A stretch of DNA of 64,000 nt, from contig NZ_JAHBAH010000001.1 in NCBI RefSeq assembly GCF_020510425.1, positions 186,001-250,000 of the forward strand, read 5' to 3'. Shown here piece after piece: positions 26,332 through 34,243 of the stretch. Under the pieces are notes generated by a model. The model was given only the letters and a program-made list of their open reading frames with translations, did no database searches and was not told the origin of the DNA. The DNA is from Quatrionicoccus australiensis (lineage in GTDB: Bacteria; Pseudomonadota; Gammaproteobacteria; Burkholderiales; Rhodocyclaceae). Numbering within the stretch: position 1 is the stretch's first letter; each line of letters begins with the position of its first letter. Position numbers and translations under genes: made by a program.

Positions 26332-26516
26332 GAGGCAGGTCTCCTGGCTCTCGGCTCAGCGCGTTTCACCTGCCTTCCCGGACGCATCCAGTGGCATGAG
26401 TTGGCAAACTCGGTGGCGAAACGCTCGCCGATTACAGTTGCGGGGGCAGCCCCGGGATACAGGTCGAAGACCTGGCACCGGATTCCCTTTCAATCCCCTT
26501 GCGGGGAACCTTCAAT
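26332..26516 (-). ncRNA. Cobalamin (B12) riboswitch upstream of nrdA
   Basis: On the minus strand the conserved blocks appear in order: GGTTCCCC, AGGGAATCCGGTGCC, the B12-box region GGGGCTGCCCCCGCAACTGT, GCCACTGGATGCG, GGGAAGGCAGG and AGCCAGGAGACCTGCC. The first gene downstream is nrdA. In other bacteria B12 riboswitches repress class I reductase genes when a B12-dependent class II enzyme can take over. The element also covers the CbiZ-nitrilase gene downstream. About 180 nt separate its end from the nrdA start, with no clear terminator, so control may be translational. Confidence 0.95.
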
Positions 26517-26616
26517 GGACGGCAGTCTAAAGGGGGCGCGATGATGACGTCAAGCAAAAAACACTACATGCAGTAGATTTAGCCGAACTGGCTACTAAAT
26601 ACAGTAAAAACCCGGG

Positions 26617-26634
26617 GTTGACGTAAACGTCAAC
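26617..26634. promoter_or_regulatory. Palindrome GTTGACGT-AA-ACGTCAAC upstream of the thioesterase gene
   Basis: A perfect 8-bp inverted repeat with a 2-bp spacer, 50 bp upstream of the thioesterase start, overlapping a TTGACG that could serve as a -35. Palindromes built on ACGT are typical sites of acyl-CoA-related regulators in proteobacteria (PsrA-, FadR- or LiuR-like). The regulator is not in the window. Confidence 0.55.
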
Positions 26635-26683
26635 GGCACTCTAAAGTGAGTCCGGCCCAAGACCAACAAAACGGAGACAAACC

Positions 26684-27127
26684 ATGGCGCACATTGCCAA
26701 CCCCGACTTCAAGGCGAGCGTCGCCGCCAGCTTTGCCAAGCAAAACGCGATGCAGCTGATTCGCGCCAGCCTGCCGCTGATCGAACACGGCCGCACGGAA
26801 ATCCACATCCCGCACTGGGCTGGCGTCGAGCAGCAGCACGGCTTCGTCCATGGCGGCGTGGTCGGCATGATTGCCGACTCGGCAGCGGGCTACGCGGCGA
26901 TGACCGTGGTACCGGCCAGCGCCTCGGTACTGACCGTCGAATACAAGATGAACCTGGTCGCCCCCGCCGATGGCGAAACCCTCATCGCCCGCGGCGAAGT
27001 GCTCCGGCCGGGACGCACGCTGATCGTCACCAAGGCCGAGGTCTATGCCTGCAAGGACGGCAAGGAAACGCTGTGCGCCATCATGCAGCAGACGATCATG
27101 GTGATGCACGGCAAGAGCGAGAAGTAA
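26684..27127 (+). CDS. PaaI-family hotdog thioesterase
   Basis: This 147-residue single hotdog-domain protein has the helix motif HGGVVGMIADSAAGYAA preceded by a beta strand, and VEYKMNLVAPADGETL later. PaaI-type enzymes hydrolyse acyl- or aryl-CoA thioesters. GGAG lies 9 bases before the ATG. A palindromic candidate operator lies upstream, which fits acyl-CoA-responsive control. The exact substrate is not visible. Confidence 0.9.
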   Translation: MAHIANPDFKASVAASFAKQNAMQLIRASLPLIEHGRTEIHIPHWAGVEQQHGFVHGGVVGMIADSAAGYAAMTVVPASASVLTVEYKMNLVAPADGETLIARGEVLRPGRTLIVTKAEVYACKDGKETLCAIMQQTIMVMHGKSEK

Positions 27128-27189
27128 GCGACGGCGGGCTGGCCCGTTCTGGCGGTATCATCGCAACCTGTCCCGATTTCCGCCCCGCC

Positions 27190-28569
27190 ATGCACCGCAA
27201 ACCCCTCGCCTTCGTCGACCTCGAAACCACCGGTGCCACCGCCGCCTTTGACCGCATCACCGAAATCGGCATCGTCGAGGTCGATGCCGACGGTTCTGTG
27301 CGTGAGTGGCAGCAGCTGGTCAATCCGGGCGTATCGATTTCGCCCTTCATCGAGCAGTTGACCGGGATCAGCAATGCGATGGTGGCGACGGCACCGCCGT
27401 TCGAGGAAGTCGCTGCCGAAGCGCTGCAACGTCTGCAGGGGCGGCTGTTCATCGCGCACAACGCGCGTTTCGACTATGGCTTCCTGAAAACCGAGTTCAA
27501 GCGCCTAGGCATCGATTTCCGCGCTTCCGTGCTGTGCACCGTCAAGCTGTCGCGCGCCTTGTACCCGGAGCACAAGCGGCACAATCTCGATTCGCTGATC
27601 GAGCGCCACGGCCTGCAGGCGGCGGCACGCCACCGGGCGCTGGCCGATGCGCAGCTGATCCACCAATTCTGGCAAAAAATCCAGGTCGACCGCAGCGGCG
27701 AGGCGCTGACTGCCGCGCTCGACGCGCAGAACGCCTACCCCAGCCTGCCGCCGCATCTCGACGCCGCGATCCTCGACGAACTGCCGGAAACCCCCGGCGT
27801 CTACCTGTTCTACGGCGAAAACAACCTGCCGCTCTACATCGGCAAGGCCAAGGACATTCGCCAGCGCGTGCTGTCGCATTTCGCCGCCGACCACAAGTCG
27901 GCCAAGGAAACGGCCATTGCGCAGCAGGTTCGGCGCATCGACTGGATGGAAACCGCCGGCGAGATCGGCGCCCTGCTCAAGGAAGCCGCCCTGGTCAAGG
28001 AAATGCAGCCCGGCCTCAACCGCCAGCTGCGCAAGAACGACGAGGTGTGCACCTGGACGCTGATCGACGAAGGCGAAGGCTGGCTGCGCCCGGAACTCCG
28101 CTCGGCGCGCGAGATCGAGTTCAATCTGCACACGTCGAGCTACGGCCTGTTCAAGACGAAAAAAGAGGCGCGCGACGTGCTGCGCACGCTGGCCGAATCG
28201 CACAACCTGTGCGACACCCTGCTCGGCCTGGAAAAGGGCATTCCCGGCAAACCCTGTTTCGGCCAGCAGATCCGGCGCTGCAAGGGGGCCTGCGTCGGCA
28301 GCGAGCCGCTCGCCAAACACAGCATGCGTCTGGTCGGCGCCCTGACCGGACTGAAACTGCTCGCCTGGCCTTACGCCGGCCCGGCCCTGATCCACGAGGG
28401 CGAAGAAGCCCACCTGATCGACGGCTGGCGCTACCTGGGCACGGTCAAGAGCGAGTCCGACATCGATGCCCTGCTCGCCGCGCCGCGCCCGGCTTTCGAG
28501 CGCGACACCTACAAGATCCTCGCCAAGTACGTCGGCAAGCTGAAGCCCTGCACCCGCCAGCCGCGTTAG
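27190..28569 (+). CDS. DnaQ-type exonuclease fused to a GIY-YIG (UvrC/Cho-like) nuclease domain
   Basis: This 459-residue protein has an N-terminal DEDDh 3'-5' exonuclease (FVDLETTG with D10 and E12, IAHNARFDYGFL, HRALADAQL, about residues 6-170). A GIY-YIG endonuclease domain follows (PGVYLFYGENNLPLYIGKAKDIRQRV, about 200-275), then a UvrC-like Cys region (GKPCFGQQIRRCKGACVG). The fusion is widespread in proteobacteria beside separate UvrC and is presumed to act in DNA repair. The start ATG at 27190 begins right at the exonuclease domain. It stands alone, 62 bp after the thioesterase gene. Confidence 0.9.
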   Translation: MHRKPLAFVDLETTGATAAFDRITEIGIVEVDADGSVREWQQLVNPGVSISPFIEQLTGISNAMVATAPPFEEVAAEALQRLQGRLFIAHNARFDYGFLKTEFKRLGIDFRASVLCTVKLSRALYPEHKRHNLDSLIERHGLQAAARHRALADAQLIHQFWQKIQVDRSGEALTAALDAQNAYPSLPPHLDAAILDELPETPGVYLFYGENNLPLYIGKAKDIRQRVLSHFAADHKSAKETAIAQQVRRIDWMETAGEIGALLKEAALVKEMQPGLNRQLRKNDEVCTWTLIDEGEGWLRPELRSAREIEFNLHTSSYGLFKTKKEARDVLRTLAESHNLCDTLLGLEKGIPGKPCFGQQIRRCKGACVGSEPLAKHSMRLVGALTGLKLLAWPYAGPALIHEGEEAHLIDGWRYLGTVKSESDIDALLAAPRPAFERDTYKILAKYVGKLKPCTRQPR

Positions 28570-28728
28570 TCGCAGAATCCCCGGCCAACGGCGCGCCAAA
28601 ACCATCTTCACCGTGTGGTATAAAGTTGTCGCAAGCATTTCACCGGCCTCCGGCCCTGGGCGAATGCGCAAAAACACCGGTCCTGAAACATCCTGCCAGG
28701 CGCAATCAAATCTGAATCATCCGGACGC

Positions 28729-31635
28729 ATGATCAATACCGTTTCCCGCCGCCTGTCGCTTTCGCTGGGCGCACTGATCCTGGTGCTGCTGGTCCTGCTG
28801 GCCGGCGCGGGCTTCATCGCCCTGCGCCTGGCAACCGAAAAAACCGTCTCGCTGACCTTGCAGCAACTGGCCGAGACGCATGCGCTGGCGCATCAGGAAA
28901 CCTTCCGCCAGGCCCAGACCAGCGTGCAGCGCCTGCACAAGGAACTGTTGCAGCGCCTTGATGCGCTGGATCCGGCGCAGAGCCGCAAGCGCTTCCACGA
29001 ACTCTTCGCGCGCAGTGCCGACGGCCTGTGGCGCCTGCGCCCGGAGCAAGTCGACACCGAACGGGCGCCGACGCTCTACCTGCAACAGGCCGGCGGCGAA
29101 CCGGACGACTCGGTACAGCGGCGCGCCGTGGCCAGCTACGAACTGTTCCGCGAACAGGGGCCGGCGCTGGTGCCGCCCTTCTTCTCGGTGTACATGGATT
29201 TCGTCGAAGTCGGCCTGATGGTCTATTCGCGCGGTATCGACTGGGGCGCCGCCGCGACGCCGCAGACCGACAATTTCAATTACCCGACGATGACCGGTGC
29301 ACGACCGGTCAACAACCGCGAACGCTCGCTTTTCTGGACCCCGGTTTATTTCGACGAACAGGCCGCCGCCTGGATGGTTTCGGCGATTCAGCCACTTGAC
29401 TGGCACGGCGAATGGGTCGGCACGGTCGGCCACGACATCACCGTCGACAGCCTGCTGGCAACGGCGCGACGGGCCGGCGCCAGCGACGAATACCACCTCA
29501 TCCTGAGCGCTGAGCAGCAGCTGATTGCGCATCCGCAGTTGTACGAACGCATCGCCGCCGCGCAGGGCCAGCTGGCGCTGTCCGGCTTGCACGATCCGCT
29601 GCTCGACCAGATCGACGCCTTGATCCACGGCACGCCGGCGAGCAGTGGCGTGCAACGCACACCGGATGGTTCGCACCTAGTCGCCTGGAGCCGCATCGAC
29701 GGCCCGGGCTGGTACTGGGTCAGCGTCCTGCCGCAGGCCAGGCTGAATGAACGCATGCTGCTCGGCATCGGCGTGCTGTTGCTGATCGGCGTGATCTTCG
29801 CAATCCCTGCCCTGTGGACCATGCGCAGCCTGATCCGGCGCATTGTCAGCCAGCCGCTGAAAAGCATTACCCGAGCGGTCGACGAACTGGGCAAGGGCAA
29901 AATGCCGCAGCCCATCGATCTCAAACAGGGCAACGAACTGGGCCGGCTCGCCCATGCTTTCGACAGCATGGTGGCCGAACTCGCCGTCCAGCGCGCCGAG
30001 CAGCTGCGCCACACGCACACCCTGGAAGAGCGCGTCGACCAGCGCACCGCTGAACTCGCCGAGGCCAAGCAGGCAGCGGAACGCGCCAACGAAGCGAAGA
30101 GCAGCTTCCTGGCCAACATGAGTCACGAAATCCGCACACCGATGAATGCCATCATCGGCCTGACGCATCTGCTGCGCCACGGCGCCAGCGCGCCCCAGGC
30201 CGACCGGCTGGGCAAGATCGACGAGGCCGGGCGCCACCTGCTGTCGATCATCAACGACATTCTCGACATTTCCAAGATCGAAGCCGGCAAGCTGCAACTC
30301 GAGCATGGCGACTTCGCGCTGCCGGCCCTACTCGACCAGGTCCGCTCGATGATTGCTGAAGCCGCCAGCGCCAAGGGCCTGAGCATCGAAATCGACACCG
30401 ACTCGGTTCCCGTCTGGCTCAAGGGCGACGCCATGCGCCTGCGCCAGGGACTGCTCAACTTCGCCAGCAATGCCGTCAAGTTCACCAATACCGGCAGCAT
30501 CAGACTCAGTGCCAGACTGCTCGGCAGCGAAGACCACGACTTGCTCGTCCGTTTTACCGTGAGCGATACCGGTATCGGCATTCCTGCCGACAAGCTGGCC
30601 TGTCTGTTCCAGCCCTTCGCCCAATCGGATGCCTCAACCACGCGCCAATACGGTGGCACCGGCCTGGGGCTGGTCATTACCCGTCGCCTGGCCGAACTGA
30701 TGGGCGGCGCAGCCGGTGCCGACAGCGTTCCCGGCGAGGGCAGCACCTTCTGGTTCACCGCCCGCCTGCAAGCCGGGCACGGGGTTCTCCCGGCCGCTGA
30801 AACAAAAGCCCGCAACGCCGAAGAGCAGTTGCGCGCACAGCATGGCGGCCAGCATCTCCTGCTCGCCGAAGACAATGCGATCAATCGCGAAGTGGCGCTC
30901 GAATTGCTGCATGGCGTCGGGCTTGCCGTCGATGTCGCAGAAGATGGAAGCAAGGCCCTGGCAATGGCCGGGCAGCAGCATTACGACCTGATCCTGATGG
31001 ACATCCAGATGCCCAATCTCGATGGCCTGTCGGCCACCCGGGCCATCCGCCAACTGCCGGGCTGGCAGAGCAAACCCATCCTGGCGATGACCGCCAACGC
31101 CTTTTCCGAAGACCAGGCGGGCTGCCTCGCAGCCGGCATGAATGATTTCATCGCCAAGCCGGTCGAGCCGGAATATCTCTATGCCTGCCTGTTGAAATGG
31201 TTGCCGCGGACAGCTTCAGCGGAAGCGCCAGTCAATGCGGCGCCCGCCCCGGCACCGGATGACCAGGCGAAACTGCTCGCCAGCCTGGAAGCCATTCCCG
31301 GCCTCGATGTCGCAACCGGCCTCAGCCTGATGCGCGGCAAGGCACAACGCTACCGGCATGTCGTGCAGATGTTTGTCGATCGGCATGCCGAAGCGGCCAC
31401 GCAACTGCAGGAACTGATCGAGACCGGCGAACTGGAGGCTGCCGAACGCCTCGCCCACACGCTCAAGGGCGCTGCCGGCAGCATTGGTGCCGTCAGCATC
31501 GCGCACCAGGCCACCGAACTCGACATCGCGCTGCGCCAGGGCGACCTGGCAACCGCTCGCCCCTGCCTGCCGCAACTGCTCGACGAATTGGCGGCCCTGT
31601 GCCGGGCGGTACTCGCCCTGCCGCCGGCCGAATAA
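28729..31635 (+). CDS. Hybrid sensor histidine kinase (Cache-HAMP-HisKA-HATPase-REC-HPt)
   Basis: This 968-residue inner-membrane kinase has TM1 at about 14-34, a periplasmic dCache-like sensor to about 340, TM2 at about 344-366 and HAMP. The HisKA domain has His466 in [11 protein letters not shown]. The HATPase carries [16 protein letters not shown] and GGTGLGL. The receiver has Asp758 (LILMDIQMP), and the C-terminal HPt has His910 ([10 protein letters not shown]). All phosphorelay residues are present. No output regulator lies next to it, so the HPt probably feeds a remote response regulator. The ligand is unknown. Confidence 0.93.
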   Translation: MINTVSRRLSLSLGALILVLLVLLAGAGFIALRLATEKTVSLTLQQLAETHALAHQETFRQAQTSVQRLHKELLQRLDALDPAQSRKRFHELFARSADGLWRLRPEQVDTERAPTLYLQQAGGEPDDSVQRRAVASYELFREQGPALVPPFFSVYMDFVEVGLMVYSRGIDWGAAATPQTDNFNYPTMTGARPVNNRERSLFWTPVYFDEQAAAWMVSAIQPLDWHGEWVGTVGHDITVDSLLATARRAGASDEYHLILSAEQQLIAHPQLYERIAAAQGQLALSGLHDPLLDQIDALIHGTPASSGVQRTPDGSHLVAWSRIDGPGWYWVSVLPQARLNERMLLGIGVLLLIGVIFAIPALWTMRSLIRRIVSQPLKSITRAVDELGKGKMPQPIDLKQGNELGRLAHAFDSMVAELAVQRAEQLRHTHTLEERVDQRTAELAEAKQAAERANEAKSSFLANMSHEIRTPMNAIIGLTHLLRHGASAPQADRLGKIDEAGRHLLSIINDILDISKIEAGKLQLEHGDFALPALLDQVRSMIAEAASAKGLSIEIDTDSVPVWLKGDAMRLRQGLLNFASNAVKFTNTGSIRLSARLLGSEDHDLLVRFTVSDTGIGIPADKLACLFQPFAQSDASTTRQYGGTGLGLVITRRLAELMGGAAGADSVPGEGSTFWFTARLQAGHGVLPAAETKARNAEEQLRAQHGGQHLLLAEDNAINREVALELLHGVGLAVDVAEDGSKALAMAGQQHYDLILMDIQMPNLDGLSATRAIRQLPGWQSKPILAMTANAFSEDQAGCLAAGMNDFIAKPVEPEYLYACLLKWLPRTASAEAPVNAAPAPAPDDQAKLLASLEAIPGLDVATGLSLMRGKAQRYRHVVQMFVDRHAEAATQLQELIETGELEAAERLAHTLKGAAGSIGAVSIAHQATELDIALRQGDLATARPCLPQLLDELAALCRAVLALPPAE

Positions 31636-31660
31636 ACAACCGGAACCAAGAGAAACCACC

Positions 31661-32128
31661 ATGCAACGTTTTGCTCCCCTGCTCCTCGCCGCCCTCGCCC
31701 TGCCCGCCAGTTTTGCCGCCACGGCAGAGGAAGTCGGCTGCATCACGACAACCTGGAAGCTGATCGGCGCCAATCACCGCGTCTGCATCTATGCCTTCGA
31801 CGATCCGGAAATTCCCGGCGTCACCTGCCATTTCAGCCAGGCCAAGACCGGCGGCATCAAGGGCAGCTTCGGGCTGGCCGAAGATCCGTCGCAGTTCTCG
31901 CTCGCCTGCCGCCAGATCGGCCCGATCAGCAAGCCGGCCAAGCTGCCGGAAGACAAGATTGTGTTCAGCGAGGACACCTCGCTGATGTTCAAGGAAACCT
32001 CCATCCATCGCAGCTTCGACGAGAAACGCAACGTGCTGGTCTATGTCGCGATCAGCCGCAAGCTGATCAACGGCGCGCCGGCCAACGCCATCTCGAGCGT
32101 GCCGATCCAGCCCTGGGGCGGCAAGTGA
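31661..32128 (+). CDS. creA: CreA family periplasmic protein
   Basis: This 155-residue protein has a signal peptide (cleavage near SFAATA-EE). The CreA body begins EEVGCITTTWKLIG and includes DDPEIPGVTCHFSQAKTGGIKG. CreA is conserved in proteobacteria but its role is unclear. It lies 25 bp after the hybrid kinase and overlaps the next gene by 4 bp, so the three genes 28729-32487 may be one transcript. Confidence 0.9.
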   Translation: MQRFAPLLLAALALPASFAATAEEVGCITTTWKLIGANHRVCIYAFDDPEIPGVTCHFSQAKTGGIKGSFGLAEDPSQFSLACRQIGPISKPAKLPEDKIVFSEDTSLMFKETSIHRSFDEKRNVLVYVAISRKLINGAPANAISSVPIQPWGGK

Positions 32129-32487
32129 CGAAGCGCAGCGTCTATCGCAAAATTGCGCCCTACATCACCAAGGATGGCTCGCAGATCCGCGAACTGCTGC
32201 ACCCCGACCAGCATGCCATCCGGCAGCAGAGCCTGGCCGAAGCCATCGTGCCGCCGGGCGCGACAACGCTGCTGCACCGGCATGCCGTGACCGAAGAGAT
32301 CTACCACGTGACGCAGGGCAGCGGCGAGATGACGCTGGCTGACGAGAAGTTCGCGATCGCCGTCGGCGACAGCATCGCCATCGCGCCGGGCACGCCGCAC
32401 TGCGTCAGAAATACCGGCAGCACGGCGCTGCACATCCTGTGCTGCTGCGCGCCGGCGTATTCGCACGCCGATACCGAGTTGCTTTAA
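32125..32487 (+). CDS. Single-domain cupin protein
   Basis: This 120-residue protein has the two cupin motifs: GATTLLHRHAVTEEIYHVTQGSGEM (metal-binding His-x-His and Glu) and GDSIAIAPGTPHCVRN (His). It is a mannose-6-phosphate-isomerase-like small cupin whose substrate cannot be read from sequence. The GTG start overlaps the creA stop (GTGA). A tandem pair of GTCGAC-type elements follows the stop. Confidence 0.88.
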   Translation: MTKRSVYRKIAPYITKDGSQIRELLHPDQHAIRQQSLAEAIVPPGATTLLHRHAVTEEIYHVTQGSGEMTLADEKFAIAVGDSIAIAPGTPHCVRNTGSTALHILCCCAPAYSHADTELL

Positions 32488-32494
32488 CTTCCCA

Positions 32495-32605
32495 ACGGTC
32501 GACCGGCAAAAAAGACGGTTTTTGCCGGGATACGCAAAACCCGACTAGGCCGCAGCGGTCGACTACCGGAAAAGACGGTTTTTGCCTTTTTCCCGGCGTC
32601 GACCG
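32495..32605. repeat. Two tandem GTCGAC-type elements in a convergent gap
   Basis: Copy one: ACGGTCGACCGGC, A6, GACGG, T5 and GCCGGG, without a right GTCGAC arm. Copy two: GCGGTCGACTACCGG, A4, GACGG, T5, then GCGTCGACCGT. Both share AAAAGACGGTTTTTGCC. They fill the space between the convergent cupin and hydrolase genes and could act as a bidirectional terminator. Confidence 0.7.
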
Positions 32606-33367
32606 TCAGCAGCGTGCGACGAAGGCGGTCAGCGCATCGAGCACCGCCGCTTCCTGATCGCGCTGCGGCGTGTGGCCGCAATTCGCCAGCTTGAGCAGTT
32701 GCGTGCCCGGCACCTGTTCGGCGATGGCGTCGATCTGGCGCAGCGTCGCGTATTCGTCGTCCTCGCCCTGGATGGCGAGCACCGGGCAGCGGATGCGCGG
32801 CAAATATTCCTCGATATTCCAGTCGCGAAACGGTGGCGACAGCCAGCAGTCGTTCCAGTCGCTGAACACGCGTTCGGTCTGCGCATGGTGGTAGCGCGCC
32901 AGTTTCTGCGGCAGGTCGGTGGTCTGCCAGGCGGTGCGCGCTTCGCGGATGCCGGCCAGGGTTTCTGCCTCGACGAACTCGTGCGGCGCCAGCACGGCGA
33001 TGCCGCGCGGCACCCCGGGGAAGGCGCCGGCAAAGATCAGCGCGATGCTGCCGCCGTCGCTGTGGCCGATCAGCAGCGGCCGGTCGATATTGAGTTCGGC
33101 GAGCAGCGCCGGTAGGGCTTCCTCAGCTTCGCGATGCATGTAGCGCGTGTTGCGCGGCTCGGCATAAGCCTGCGAGCCGCCGTAACCGGCGCGCGACCAG
33201 ACGACGACGCGGCAGCCGGTGGCGGCCGCCAGCTTTTCCGGGAAATGCCGCCACATCGCGACACAGCCGAGGCCTTCGTGCAGCAGCAGGAGTTCGGGGC
33301 GGCCGGCGACGGTCGCCGGGTAATCGCGGTATTCGAGGCGCAAGCCATTGACGACGAGATGTTTCAT
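32606..33367 (-). CDS. Alpha/beta hydrolase
   Basis: This 253-residue alpha/beta-fold hydrolase has an oxyanion region LLLHEGLGCVAMWRHFP, nucleophile elbow GHSDGG, acid GEDDEY and terminal His NCGHTPQRD. It lacks a signal peptide. The ATG at 33367 overlaps the stop of the upstream hydrolase (ATGA), so the two hydrolases are translated together. The substrate is unknown. Confidence 0.9.
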   Translation of the reverse strand: MKHLVVNGLRLEYRDYPATVAGRPELLLLHEGLGCVAMWRHFPEKLAAATGCRVVVWSRAGYGGSQAYAEPRNTRYMHREAEEALPALLAELNIDRPLLIGHSDGGSIALIFAGAFPGVPRGIAVLAPHEFVEAETLAGIREARTAWQTTDLPQKLARYHHAQTERVFSDWNDCWLSPPFRDWNIEEYLPRIRCPVLAIQGEDDEYATLRQIDAIAEQVPGTQLLKLANCGHTPQRDQEAAVLDALTAFVARC

Positions 33368-34218
33368 GCGGCGAGAAGAAAATTGCGGGCGATATCGATC
33401 TGCCCCTGGGTCAAAAACATCGGCGCGTGGCCGACACCGGGAATTTCGGCCAGTTCGGCACGTGGACCGCATTGGCCCATCTGCAGCCAGGTTTCGCGCG
33501 TCAGCAAGTCGGACTCGGCGCCGCGGATGGCCAGCGTCGGGCAGCGGATGGCCTGGTAGAGCGGCCAGAGATCGATGTCCTGCTCGCTGAAGGTGGCCTT
33601 GAACGGCGTTGCGATCTGCGGATCGTAGAGAAAGCCCCAGCGCCCGTCGGCACGCTGGCCGATGCTCGATTCGGTCAGGTGATGCCACTGCGCCTCATCG
33701 AGATTGCCGAACGGCGCGCTGATCAGGCGAACATAGGCCTGCGCCTCGCCGAAGGTCGCCCAGGTCGGGTCGAGACCGACGTAGGCGCCGATGCGCTTCA
33801 ATGAATCGACGGTGATCAGCGGCCCGACATCGTTGAGGATCAGGCGGCGGATCGGCGAGTTTTCCTGCGCCGCCAGCGCCATGCCGATCAGGCCGCCCAT
33901 CGAGGTGCCGAGCCAATGCACGCTGTCGACATTGAGGCGGGCAATCAGCGTCACCATGTCGGCGACGTATTGCGGCACGCCATAATGCGCCGGATCGCGC
34001 AGTCGACCGCTGCGCCCGCGCCCGACCACGTCGGGACAGACGACGCGGTAATGCGCCGACAGCGCGCGTGCCAGATCGTCGAAATCGCGGGCATTGCGGG
34101 TCAGGCCGTGCACGCAGACAAGGACGCGCGGATTGTCCGGCGCGCCCCACTCGGTATAAGCCATCCGGTGCAGGCCGGACGGACTGATGCATTGCACTGT
34201 CTTTTGCGTGAATTGCAT
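33364..34218 (-). CDS. Alpha/beta hydrolase
   Basis: This 284-residue protein has HG oxyanion sequence VCVHGLTRNARDFDDLA, nucleophile elbow GTSMGG and terminal His GVGHAPMF. AAGGAGACAAGC gives a near-ideal ribosome binding site for the ATG at 34218. It is distinct from its downstream neighbour and is not a recent duplicate, judging by the low similarity. It lies 25 bp from comEC on the same strand and may be cotranscribed with it. Confidence 0.9.
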   Translation of the reverse strand: MQFTQKTVQCISPSGLHRMAYTEWGAPDNPRVLVCVHGLTRNARDFDDLARALSAHYRVVCPDVVGRGRSGRLRDPAHYGVPQYVADMVTLIARLNVDSVHWLGTSMGGLIGMALAAQENSPIRRLILNDVGPLITVDSLKRIGAYVGLDPTWATFGEAQAYVRLISAPFGNLDEAQWHHLTESSIGQRADGRWGFLYDPQIATPFKATFSEQDIDLWPLYQAIRCPTLAIRGAESDLLTRETWLQMGQCGPRAELAEIPGVGHAPMFLTQGQIDIARNFLLAA

Positions 34219-34243
34219 GCTTGTCTCCTTCGCCGCCAATGTA

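Noticed and set aside
23228..26530. 1100-residue plus-strand frame opposite nrdA
   Set aside because: NrdA motifs on the minus strand are decisive; the plus frame also crosses the riboswitch.
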